From: Heterobilharzia americana
Taxonomy: Eukaryota > Platyhelminthes > Trematoda > Strigeidida > Schistosomatidae
Assembly (NCBI GenBank): GCA_944470555.2
Contig: OX104134.1
Span: forward strand, 56,225,890-56,289,889
Length of the DNA stretch: 64,000 nt
Direction of reading: 5' to 3'
Part shown: piece after piece, positions 47,601 to 52,144 of the stretch
Layout of the letters: each line of letters starts with the position of its first letter
How positions within the stretch are numbered: position 1 is the stretch's first letter
Notes under the pieces: generated by a model
Seen by the model: the letters and a program-made list of their open reading frames with translations, nothing else
Databases searched by the model: none
What the model was told of the DNA's origin: nothing
Program-made: the position numbers and the translations under genes

Positions 47601-50600
47601 TTTCACCCGTGCTCTAAACGTTGGTCTTTTAATTAACACAGAAACCACGGAAATTCACCTGAATAGACTGAACACTTGTTAACTCTCAGCATTAGGCTTG
47701 GTGATCCATTTAGCTTAAGATAACCCTTCGCCTTGACAATTCTACAAACAATCACCATTATTATTACAGTTTCAATGATCTTGTTCTTCCCTCCTTGCCT
47801 CTAATTGTATTGATGCTGGGTGATGATTGAAGGTGAAATTAAAGCTTGGACCACCACTAGATTCAAACCAGCAACCAAAAACTTCACAAAATCAAGACTG
47901 GTAGACCCTAATGCGATTAGGAATTTATAGCTAAGTTATAGCGATACATACGAATACGCACAACCACACAATAGCATGGGACGGTAATAAGCACTAATAT
48001 AGAGAAGTCGAGGAAGAGATTCATAACCAAATCAACATCAGATACATGTAAAAGGAATGACTCAACAGCTGTTCCAGAAATAGGAAATCGTACAACCCAT
48101 ATCACTAAACGATGAGAGAGAAATCGAACCATTTAAATGATATCTCGTACACCTTGTGTATCAGCCTCGGTGATCTACATAAATTATTTGTACAAAGATA
48201 ACTCTTCACCTTGACCGTTTCACAAACAATCACCAGTATTATTACAGTTCCAGTGATATTGTTTTTCTCCCCTCAGTCTTTAATTCTTCTTACGTAGTTA
48301 CTGTCAACAATTGACCACTTGATATGATCATTCATTCCACCCTCTTGTTAATCACTACTGTATAAACAGTGAAATAAATAACATTGTCACGTAACTTTAG
48401 TTATGAAAAGTAGCACACTGCTGTAGTCTTGTTAGTTGTTTCTCCTATTTTTACTAACTTTCACTGTAAAACTGAAATTTCTTGTTATTACTATGTCTTT
48501 TCAATGTTTTCAGTTACGTTCGTTATTTACCTCAGATTAGCTTTTTAACATACCTTCGACTATATCATTTTATTGTAGGGAATAAAGAAAAGAGCGGGAA
48601 AGAAATTTTTTGTTTTATCACGTTATTAAGCTGTACAGTCGTATTTGAATATAACACAACCATATAAGTCAATTATAGGACATACGGGTACAATCGGTTC
48701 ATTAGATTAGTGTTCTAAACTTAAAGCCCGAGAAAACCGGGCAGGCTTTAGACTCGGCTGCAGGTGTATCGACCAGATATCAACTCTGTGCCAGGTTCTG
48801 GTACATACGGTACCCTTACCGACGCCCGACAACATCTGTATTTCTCGACCTAAAGGCGGCATTCGACTCCGTTGATCGAGAAGTCTTATGGCGATGTCTC
48901 TCACTAAAAGATGTGACAAGTAAGTACATCACCTTATTGAAGGCTCTCTACTCGAACACTTGTGGGCATGTTGGAGCCTATTGTGAGATGTCCAGGGAGC
49001 TACGCTCATCGAGTGGTGTCCGTCAAGGATGCCCACTATCTCCATTCTTATTCAATTTCATCATAGAGATTCTTATGGAGGCCTCCTTCTCGTCATCTGA
49101 TTACAGAGACGTTGACCTAATGACAGGAGAATTTTCATCAGACCTAGAATATGCAGATGACATAGTCTTGTTAGGTGAAGACGCTGACAAGATGCAGAGT
49201 CTTGTGAACACTTTGAGTGGGAATTTGAGAATGTTTGGAATGCTGTCCTCATCACCTAAATGCAAATTTTTGCTCTAGGATGGGTCTTCGTCGGTGTCAC
49301 GGCTAACAATAGAGAGTGAGGTGGTTGAGTGTGTCGACCACTTTATTTACCTGGGAAGTAGAATCAGCTCTGGTGGGTCAGTTGCCGATGAGATCTCTGG
49401 ACGGATACAAAAGGCTCGGTTGGCTTTTGCCAATTTACGCCATCTGTGGTGCCGCTGTGATATCCGATTGTCTATTAGGGGTCGCGTGTACTGCACAGCA
49501 GTCCGGTCTGTTCTACTGTATGGCCGTGAAACATGGCCATTGAAAGTGGAAGACATGAGAAGACTGGCTTCAGGTGTTTGACCATCGTTGCCTTCGTAGT
49601 ATAGGCCGTATTCCGTGGTGTCACCAGGTGAGTAACGCAGAAGTCAGGGGTAGAGTTTTAGGGAGAAGAGGTAAGTCGGTTGACAAGGTTGTGAGCCTTC
49701 ATCGACTGAGTTGGTTGGGACACGTGTTACGTATGCCTAGTTACCGATTGCCTCGTCACACAATGTTGGCCGAAGTAGGCTTAGGATGGAAAAAGGTCCT
49801 AGGTGGCCAGACTAAAACATGGCACCAATACATGAAGTGTTTGACTGTTGGTTTGAGTCATGTGGGGCAGTGCAGACTAGGTGGTTGGGGTCCGCGGGAC
49901 AAGAGGAACCAGTGGTTGAAGACTCTAGGTGGTGACATGGCTGAGAACCGATGTTAGTGGTCCAGATGTATACACACATTATCCTCATCTTAACACTATA
50001 CCGATTCTCACCACTTTCTCATTCTTCCTTTCTTTCTAGTCGTACTTTATATTTCTTCTGACTGAATTTTCTTATTCTCATCTTTCACCTCACTACCTTT
50101 GTACTTGATGTACTGTTATGAGCTGTAGCAACTCGGACTGTTACGCAGTAATGCCTGGTTCTATGTTGATGTGGATGATGATGATGAAATAAGGAAACTG
50201 AACTCTATAAGATGAAGACTACTTCTGACTAGTTTTGCAAATGAATTTAAGATCTTGAATTTTGTGATTATTTAGGCATTATTTTCGAAATTCCGAATAA
50301 TTATTGTCTATTTATTTAATCCTAGTGTTGCTGACTTCTGAACTGGGTATGCTTTGACAAATATGTAGGTATGACGGTTTACTGCTTTCCTTATTTACTG
50401 TATCTTTGTGTTTAGGTAATCGAAGGCGCTGGACATCAGGTCTATGCACAAATGTCTGAAGAATTCAATGCGTATGTTAATATGATTGGAAACGCGTTGA
50501 TAGTAATGATTCTTTCACTCCATGCGATTATCGTGTAAATGCGAATGCTGAGAATGTTACGTCTACCCCTCTCATGAATAAAAACAATGAGGTTTCGAAT

Positions 50601-50774
50601 GCAGCTGAAAGCAATCGTTCAACCAAAGGACATAATGGTCGAACTCGTCACAAGCGATCATCTGTTCCATCATTTCCTAGAGAAACTCCTCCATCAACTC
50701 AGCATGAACGTTTGAATCAAAGCAGTAGGCAAATATGCCGAAATGAAGAAGCAAGTGATGAAGCTTCTGATTAA
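14770..50774 (+). CDS. ABHD4/ABHD5: ABHD4/ABHD5 (CGI-58) family alpha/beta-hydrolase, six-exon gene
   Basis: Spliced product of exons 14770?-14956, 15560-15971, 19202-19442, 21871-22118, 29869-30055 and 50416-50538 or 50774. Family members are lipid-droplet or membrane-associated hydrolases or cofactors: ABHD4 acts on N-acyl phospholipids, and ABHD5 activates ATGL. Order seen: N-terminal PTWLPY; oxyanion HGFGSG; LGFGRSSRP; nucleophile elbow GHSLGG; ADPWGF; PFNPLSFLRAAGPFG; an acidic insertion; YVYHIN; GWPQRPML; catalytic-Asp block YGSRSWMD; and GAGHQVYAQ with the catalytic His. The nucleophile is Ser, as in ABHD4 and insect CGI-58, not Asn as in human ABHD5. The Asp of HX4D is Gln. About 480 codons without the uncertain N-terminus if the C-terminal frame continues, against about 350 in vertebrates. 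Introns run 0.6, 3.2, 2.4, 7.8 and 20.4 kb. Confidence 0.9.
14957..15559 (+). other. Intron 1 of the ABHD4/5-like gene
   Basis: About 600 bp, AT-rich, ending ACATTTAG. Nothing else seen in it. The frame running on to 15024 is read-through past the donor. Confidence 0.55.
15560..15971 (+). CDS. ABHD4/ABHD5: ABHD4/5-like exon 2: oxyanion loop and catalytic Ser
   Basis: 412 nt between acceptor TTTAG and donor GTAAGT; begins with the last two bases of a codon and ends with the first two of an Arg codon. Encodes VPIFNGSCYIRTF (compare VRISNGNKIWTL of ABHD5), VLIHGFGSGSALW, YSLDVLGFGRSSRPDF, EENWVDSIEDWR and FILLGHSLGGFLACSYALAYP. HGFG forms the oxyanion hole and GHSLGG holds the nucleophile Ser. 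A second frame is also open over the first 150 nt of the exon, but only this frame matches the family. Confidence 0.92.
15972..19201 (+). other. Intron 2 (3.2 kb)
   Basis: Outside the minus-strand non-LTR remnant at 17400-18370 I recognise nothing in 15972-17400 or 18370-19201. A frame at 17012-17260 has no motif. Ends in a pyrimidine-rich tract and CACAG. Confidence 0.8.
17400..18370 (-). mobile_element. Degraded CR1/Perere-like non-LTR reverse transcriptase fragment
   Basis: Minus translation gives, in element order and in changing frames: KLLSRVSEVL, GNHRRIS..NTVFKTL, GCIDPIYA, VVFDPVD.DVLWQGLTMKG, FNFLIHALM..T, LSKMLTTLLNALS, and VDHFAYLESCINPNGQLT. The last aligns with VDHFIYLGSRISSGGSV of the copies at 20.3 and 48.7 kb, and GNHR..S with the usual 'NHRGISLTNI'. 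Inserted antisense to the host gene. Both ends are truncated. Confidence 0.75.
19202..19442 (+). CDS. ABHD4/ABHD5: ABHD4/5-like exon 3: cap region
   Basis: 241 nt, acceptor CACAG, donor GAG|GTGAGA, ending on a complete codon. Encodes IAHLILADPWGFVEDP, AWMFSTIRHIFCPFNP, LRAAGPFGPSLIHHFR and LRGFFDQRP. Vertebrate counterparts are VNHLILVEPWGFPERP, TPFNPLAGLRIAGPFGLSL and RPDFKRKY. The DPWGF block is a family hallmark. Confidence 0.93.
19443..20324 (+). other. Intron 3, 5' part
   Basis: AT-rich, with a short (TA)n at 19879-19899. GGGTTTGAACTC near 20090 resembles a pol III B box, but no matching A box was convincing. Confidence 0.6.
20325..21709 (+). mobile_element. 5'-truncated CR1/Perere-like non-LTR retrotransposon, copy A
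   Basis: Starts abruptly inside the RT: FLDLKAAFDSVDREVLW (motif A), GVRQGCPLSPFLFN (motif B), LEYADDIVLLGEDADKM (motif C, YADD intact). An in-frame TAG at 20786 replaces the usual Gln. VDHFIYLGSRIS and ETWPLKVEDMRRL follow, then a frameshift near 21080, then FDHRCLRSIGR and LHRLSWLGHVLRMP. The 3' UTR ends in a (GATGAT)n-type tail at about 21690-21709. Sense to the host gene, in intron 3; its tail ends about 160 bp before exon 4. Near-identical to the copy at 48816-50187. Confidence 0.9.
21871..22118 (+). CDS. ABHD4/ABHD5: ABHD4/5-like exon 4: acidic insertion plus YVYHIN block
   Basis: 248 nt, acceptor CTCAAG, donor AG|GTAAAC, phase 0 in and 2 out. The first two thirds encode an acidic, Ser/Thr-rich stretch (IPAKEDIESTKS, STDGEDNLPEFSS, GNDTVSDNSTSGSL) with no counterpart in vertebrate ABHD4/5. 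The last part, FEDLDGSVALDYVYHINCQHP, aligns with the FEDDTVTEYIYHCNVQTP segment. Composition suggests a disordered, possibly phosphorylated loop in the cap. Confidence 0.88.
22700..22800 (+). repeat. Short dispersed repeat with B-box-like start
   Basis: Contains TTCAATCATCACTCAGTATCA and AAGTCTACCCAAC, shared with 28370-28445 (plus) and in part with 47812-47905 (minus). Decayed member. Confidence 0.55.
23106..23340 (+). repeat. Diverged solo LTR relic of the Gulliver-like family
   Basis: Begins TGTAGTGGGTGCTGCTGAT and aligns with the 257-bp LTRs over its length. Lacks the same 29-bp block as the relic at 273-502. The end is uncertain by about 12 bp; it reads ATTTCA. Opposite in orientation to the complete element 1 kb away. 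Confidence 0.7.
24355..24611 (-). repeat. 3' LTR of the Gulliver-like element
   Basis: 257 bp; on the minus strand starts TGTAGTGGGCG and ends TTTCA, keeping TG...CA ends. Same length as its partner. Confidence 0.9.
24612..24626 (-). other. Polypurine tract of the Gulliver-like element
   Basis: Minus strand GTGAGGGGGGACGAG directly abuts the TG of the 3' LTR, where the plus-strand primer of reverse transcription is expected. Confidence 0.8.
24652..25893 (-). pseudogene. Integrase of the Gulliver-like element
   Basis: The zinc-finger start HQLTHTG is seen near 25660, then CPHCQ at about 25570-25585; a frame change lies between them. The catalytic core is open (25611-24892): DLWSVDVVGP, ILTDQGSCFES and PYHPQSNGLTERS give D, D and E, with 35 residues between the last two as expected (D,D-35-E). 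A TAG at 24892 precedes the C-terminal part, KLFPKWEGPYIIT.RRG.VYTI, a GPY/F module, which ends at TGA about 24652. It would insert element cDNA into the genome. The core residues are intact but the stop and frameshift make the gene defective. Confidence 0.85.
25866..26297 (-). pseudogene. RNase H of the Gulliver-like element
   Basis: Open for 143 codons: FLKKFNEVAAPLYKLL and FxW..AQKTFDHIK (RT connection), then FVVSTDASDYGIGAVLRQ, SAVEKECL and HIKTDHKPLQWL. These carry the D, E and D residues of retroviral-type RNase H. The best-kept pol segment. Runs into the integrase region after a frame change. Confidence 0.85.
26391..27353 (-). pseudogene. Protease end and reverse transcriptase of the Gulliver-like element
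   Basis: 27353-26703 encodes the protease C-terminal motif RPILGAYF, then RT blocks VRKSNGKYRFCVDFREL and KVFTVLDLLSGY (first catalytic Asp); a TGA stands where the family has Trp. After a disrupted stretch, 26627-26391 encodes MPFGLAGAPFTF and MYDGDLVVYSQ. The family has YxDD here, so the catalytic pair is altered to YDGD. INKTKSQI and LLGH follow. Reverse transcription by this copy is not possible as read. Confidence 0.85.
27299..27994 (-). pseudogene. Gag (truncated) and protease start of the Gulliver-like element
   Basis: 231 open codons. Helical Gag-like segment with SxxLGIDEDPLVL and DDSQEHLLAAQF; then a zinc-knuckle CFVYGKSEHWRRKC, where the second Cys of CCHC is Tyr; then VWLVDIGAAVSLID, the protease active site with DTG changed to DIG. 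The first Met is 49 bp from the LTR, leaving no room for a leader or full Gag N-terminus; the frame then breaks before RPILGAYF. Confidence 0.8.
28043..28299 (-). repeat. 5' LTR of the Gulliver-like element
   Basis: 257 bp, about 97 percent identical to 24355-24611. Its outer base is mutated (CG instead of TG at the minus-strand start); the inner end is TTCCA. Confidence 0.9.
28365..28517 (+). repeat. Dispersed repeat with pol III B-box-like motif
   Basis: GCTGGTTCGAATCCC near 28370 matches a tRNA-type B box. It is followed by TTTCAATCATCATTCAGTATC and CTAAGTCTGCCTAAC, shared with 22700-22800 and 47812-47905. The unit runs up to the adjoining (TA)n. Confidence 0.6.
28518..28565. repeat. (TA)n microsatellite
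   Basis: Uninterrupted AT dinucleotides directly after the B-box repeat. Confidence 0.95.
29869..30055 (+). CDS. ABHD4/ABHD5: ABHD4/5-like exon 5: catalytic Asp
   Basis: 187 nt, acceptor TTGTAG, donor AAA|GTAAGT, completing the split Ser codon and ending in phase 0. Encodes GEAGFKSL, VGWPQRPMLDRIDQLDP, PVTFIYGSRSWMD and LRPNSYVDVK. Human ABHD5 has GETAFKNM, YGWAKRPMLQRI, PVSVIFGARSCID and LRPHSYV. The D of SWMD occupies the catalytic acid position. Confidence 0.93.
31390..31740 (+). mobile_element. Decayed non-LTR RT fragment
   Basis: Plus translation, shifting frames: VKAYNDNLSSPVI, then SRGVRQDCLTFIIDVI (motif B, usually GVRQGCPLSPFLFN.I), then a remnant of YADIVLLGEDVNK. Same CR1/Perere-like family as 20.3 kb, but far older. 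Confidence 0.6.
33339..34090 (+). mobile_element. Decayed non-LTR element with internal deletion
   Basis: KKGEKSFDNLRGISLMNIVSK matches the usual 'KKGxKSxxxNHRGISLTNIxSK'; then EHRHTYQCPTSVVFL and VVFDSIDRQ (motif A), VRQ (motif B). From about 33840 the sequence jumps to the 3' end: GGCCCAGATGCATCCACATTATC and GGATTGTTACGCAATAATG correspond to the 3' UTR of copies A and B. The part between, including YADD, is missing. Confidence 0.7.
34715..35015 (+). mobile_element. Decayed non-LTR RT N-terminal fragment
   Basis: Plus translation: LDLSEKSITLVHKK, KSDDNFKEITLISAVPEILVSITIGRLSEA and VDHIFTLK. This is the segment just before RT motif A in CR1-like elements (W..S.I.PxxKKGxKxxxxNxRGISLxxxxxKIL). 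Stops and short deletions throughout. Confidence 0.65.
35016..35699. other. Unassigned; may belong to the adjoining endonuclease fragment
   Basis: No clear motif. The stretch would be downstream (minus sense) of the endonuclease domain, where linker sequence is expected. Confidence 0.3.
35700..36660 (-). mobile_element. Apurinic-type endonuclease domain fragment of a non-LTR element
   Basis: Minus translation includes TVVVAGDFNAQVGGLGQAKKLLGSTFGIPAKRTNDGDHLLQLF as a continuous stretch (36270-36130). It is the exonuclease-endonuclease-phosphatase block 'GDFNAxxG' of non-LTR elements, with its catalytic Asp and Asn. Upstream lies VDSRLCAVRL-like sequence in a broken frame; downstream decay continues past 35900. 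Antisense to the host gene. Confidence 0.75.
36721..36752. repeat. (TA)n microsatellite
   Basis: 16 TA units. Confidence 0.95.
36753..38540. other. No gene seen in this part of intron 5
   Basis: A possible tRNA-like SINE head lies around 38030-38130: TTAGCAGTCTAG followed by GTTCAAACCTCC. The match to A/B boxes is loose. Confidence 0.35.
38541..38895 (-). mobile_element. Small Gypsy remnant: integrase C-terminus between two LTR-start fragments
   Basis: Minus translation of 38820-38620 gives KLLPKWEGPYMATNRRGPV and YVNGSHLEKW, the GPY/F C-terminal module, parallel to KLFPKWEGPYIITERRGSV in the 24-kb element. It ends in AAAGGGAGAACGAG (a polypurine tract) and then TAAAGTGGGAGATACTTATCAG, related to the LTR start TGTAGTGGGCGTTGCTGATAAG. 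On the other side, 38841-38895 again resembles an LTR start (ACTTATAAGAATG..CATAAGTAGT). The element has been reduced to about 350 bp. Confidence 0.65.
39058..39235 (-). mobile_element. tRNA-derived SINE, Sm-alpha-like head
   Basis: Minus strand reads CCAGTGACTCAATGACAG (A-box region), then GTTCTGGGTTCGACCTCAGT (B box), then a tail GGGTGCGCACTGCTAAGG and CCATACTAGGATGAAACAG. The head resembles that of the element at 56325; the tail is shared with 6552-6660 and has no hammerhead core. Presumably transcribed by RNA polymerase III and moved by a partner non-LTR element. Confidence 0.65.
39236..40427. other. No gene seen in this part of intron 5
   Basis: Frames at 38905-39225 and 39664-39885 have no motifs; the first overlaps the SINE on the other strand. 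Confidence 0.5.
40428..41545 (+). mobile_element. Internally deleted RTE (SR2-like) non-LTR fragment
   Basis: Begins in the RT (SKMLSLIILERLNNYDRN, then KLQRYAKTRL, the 'KSCADQIATLR' area), jumps near 40573 to GVFLIVVDW-like sequence, then FANDDSCLMS (motif C), VVSFTYLGSVVSTTGG, NRIRIFNTNVES, and QQICRRKWGWIGHTLRG. Ends at CCCTAGGGACAAATAG, the element's 3' end, and abuts (TA)n. Same family as 42434-45795 but independent and in opposite orientation. Confidence 0.8.
41545..41601. repeat. (TA)n microsatellite at the 3' end of the RTE fragment
   Basis: Follows the element terminus without spacer. Confidence 0.95.
42368..42433. repeat. Left half of a host repeat interrupted by the RTE
   Basis: Reverse complement of 48297-48362 with few changes (GAATGAATGATCATAT and AGTGGTCAATTGTTGACAGT shared). 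Its other half is at 45799-45881. Confidence 0.75.
42442..43308 (-). pseudogene. RTE reverse transcriptase, motif C to C-terminus
   Basis: Frames 43308-43126, 42929-42675 and 42786-42442 together carry DLDFANDDLCLMS, KVNIEKTEV-like text, RIFNTNVKSVLLYGSETWRVTK, FINNCLRSLLKIRWPERISN, QQICRRKWRWIGHTLRRP and ERVEWRRATEAL. All are standard parts of the RTE C-terminus. The catalytic loop has an extra Asn between FA and DD. Confidence 0.8.
43384..44121 (-). pseudogene. RTE reverse transcriptase, N-terminal part
   Basis: 44121-43867 encodes a Pro-rich start, then LLKFGKAAGPDGIPPEALK; 43632-43384 encodes SIEWQSTLHLNFIDFEKTFDSVDREVIWKLLQHYGIP (motif A with its Asp) and VKTGVKQDCLLSP (motif B, usual Gly of RQGC replaced by Asp). 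Between them the frame is shifted (43866-43654). Confidence 0.8.
44189..45727 (-). pseudogene. RTE endonuclease and linker
   Basis: 45727-45443 reaches VNIGTWNVHTMFEAG, the first endonuclease motif; 45516-45295 gives ANEMRRYHIEVLGICESKWNG; 45063-44749 begins NAKLGVDNTGRE, matching the 'GDxNAKxGxDN' block; 44657-44189 is a charged linker typical of RTE before the RT. Each piece is in a different frame from its neighbour. Confidence 0.75.
45799..45881. repeat. Right half of the host repeat interrupted by the RTE
   Basis: Reverse complement of 47886-47968 with about 90 percent match (TATGTATCGCTATAACTTAGCTAT shared within it). Confidence 0.8.
46850..47560 (+). mobile_element. Decayed Penelope-like RT fragment
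   Basis: Plus translation: CCEIDDTFLILKNDN sits where the family has RYVDDTFxILxxD; then FDSFSIHPAISFTIETESN, DVLLTKKMDGTLKRDVYRK and an SSIRNILI stretch, matching 'LPFLDxLxxRxxDGxxxxxVYRKPT'. Stops at several places. Confidence 0.7.
47693..47810. repeat. Direct repeat unit 1
   Basis: Shares GGTGATC, then AAACAATCACCA and ATTATTACAGTT with 48164-48285, in the same order and orientation. Confidence 0.65.
47812..47905 (-). repeat. B-box-containing dispersed repeat
   Basis: Minus strand GCTGGTTTGAATCTAG, then AATTTCACCTTCAATCATCA, matching 28370-28445. Confidence 0.6.
47886..48362 (+). repeat. RTE-free inverted copy of the repeat flanking 42434-45795
   Basis: 47886-47968 and 48297-48362 match the right and left flanks of the RTE in reverse order and orientation, with about 330 bp between instead of the 3.4-kb element. 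48164-48285 is the second direct-repeat unit. Confidence 0.7.
48718..50187 (+). mobile_element. 5'-truncated CR1/Perere-like non-LTR retrotransposon, copy B
   Basis: From 48816 on it equals copy A (20325-21692) apart from one base (G at 48824 for A at 20333). It extends about 100 bp further 5', with QAGFRLGCRCIDQISTL and VLVHT, the segment before motif A, followed by a small rearrangement at about 48810. Same in-frame TAG (49277) and same frameshift (about 49571) as copy A. Ends in GATGATGATGAAATAAG. Sense to the host gene, about 230 bp before exon 6. Confidence 0.9.
50416..50774 (+). CDS. ABHD4/ABHD5: ABHD4/5-like exon 6: catalytic His and C-terminal tail (frame break)
   Basis: Acceptor TTTAG at 50415. 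Opens VIEGAGHQVYAQMSEEFNAYV, matching [20 protein letters not shown]; GAGH supplies the catalytic His. As read, the frame runs to TAA at 50536-50538. But the family resemblance continues in another frame: after EEFNAYVNMIG the frame-2 reading is KRVDSNDS, lining up with the C-terminal KEICDTVD of human ABHD5, and it stays open to 50774 (TAA follows). One base more at the AAA near 50490 would join them; a 32-nt intron 50472-50503 (GTATGT...TAG) is a less likely alternative. The tail is Ser/Asn/Arg-rich and ends EEASDEASD. Confidence 0.85.
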
Positions 50775-52081
50775 TCACCAATTTATGCTTCGTTCTACCT
50801 TCTTTCTATCCCGATTTAATGACGGAGATTATTCACTGTTAAATATATAGTATTCACTTTTTTTCAGCTTTACTTTACTTAGTTACAAGCTAGAAAGTAA
50901 TATCATTCAGCCATAGACTTGGTTTTTTTTTATGCCAAATAGCACACATTGCTCTTCCTGGCATTAGTCTTTCTTTTTAAACTTGTACCGGGTGTACATG
51001 AATTCTGATGTTTGTTGATTTTAGTTCCGCTTGCTTTCTTTCTTGAAGCTTTATTTTTGATATCAACCCTGTTTGATTATTGGCTATACCGTTAGAGATT
51101 TTTATTAAGCAAAACAAGACTTACACAGATTATTTGCTAAAATGTTTTTTTCTTCGATTTGTTCGAAATTAGATTCCTATGAAACTAGATACTAAAGCTA
51201 CTAATTTTTATGCGCAGGGTTTTCCCTGTCATTATAATAATGGACTGCCATTTTGATTTGATAAAGTACATTGTCTTTCCATGTCATCTTTGTTTCTTCC
51301 TTCTCGTTTGAAACACATCTTTGTCATTATTTTTTGACGATTACTACCAGTAAATAAGAACCAGTTAAGCCGTAAAGGATGATATCGACTTTGATTATAT
51401 GTTCTAATTACTCGAGTATTTTTGTTTATCTTTCTTCCTTATGTTTTACTTTGTTTTTCCTGTTGTTTGATAATTTTTACTTTTTATTTTATGATCAATA
51501 TGATTGCTATATCATTGTACATTGTTAGCTGCTGTACAGCGTATCTCGTTAGATTACGTTTGCGGAGTATTTTGACCACGGAATATGACTCTGCGAATAC
51601 TTTCACTAGCATGCTAAATTCTCTTATATTTACATCTTTTATAGGATTGTTCACTGTCTGTTCAGGGCTGTTTTCACTATTTCTGTGATTTTAAGCCTGT
51701 GAAATTGCTTGATATTTCTATATTGTTAATGTCTCCAACGTTCATCGGTAGGTAAAACAGGTAACAGCCATTTGAAGTATCTTCACTTTCAATTTGTAAA
51801 GTAATGTATTCTTCAGGCTTTAATGGGGTTGAACATTTATTTTCATGAGATCTGTTCCTATCTTACCAGATTAGCTTCAAACTGGCTAGGCATATAATGA
51901 GGTTAGGAAAATCATTTCGTAGAATTCTCAACAAAAAAGGTTGCCACTTAGACGTATCTAATTTAGTGTTCACTAATTTGTTGTCGCATACTGTGATCTG
52001 TAACATTCTCCATAAACCAGGATGGATTGAGGTGAACGAACTCTTTCTCTTAGCTGTACATTCGTAAACATGTGGTTGAGA

Positions 52082-52082
<1 letters not shown>
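50775..52082. other. 3' flank of the hydrolase gene; no gene seen
   Basis: AT-rich, T-tract rich, presumably including the 3' UTR. I saw no convincing AATAAA shortly after the stop. A hydrophobic 88-codon frame at 51422-51688 looks compositional. Confidence 0.5.

Positions 52083-52142
<60 letters not shown>
52083..52142. repeat. (TA)n at the 3' end of a minus-strand Penelope-like element
   Basis: Uninterrupted; adjoins 52143-52240, which recurs at 54750-54880 after a shorter TA run. Confidence 0.95.

Positions 52143-52144
<2 letters not shown>

Larger units (their letters stand above)
30056..50415 (+). other. Intron 5 (20.4 kb), filled with retroelement fragments
   Basis: Exon 5 ends SYVDVK and exon 6 begins VIEGAGH; this matches SYVKTIAILGAGH of ABHD5 without gap, so no coding exon is missing here. 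Stretches outside the listed repeats (30056-31390, 31741-33339, 36753-38540, 39236-40427, 41602-42367, 45882-46850, 48364-48717) show nothing I can support. B-box-like motifs stand at about 38105 (AAGTTCAAACCTCC) and 46330 (GGTTTCGAATCCC). Confidence 0.9.

Noticed and set aside
50472..50503. 32-nt micro-intron in the last hydrolase exon
   Set aside because: It restores the frame, but it would remove the NMIG..VD residues that align with the human C-terminus, so a one-base error is preferred. Not excluded.
51422..51688. Hydrophobic 88-codon frame downstream of the hydrolase gene
   Set aside because: Phe/Leu/Ile richness follows from T-rich sequence; no family match and no supporting signals.
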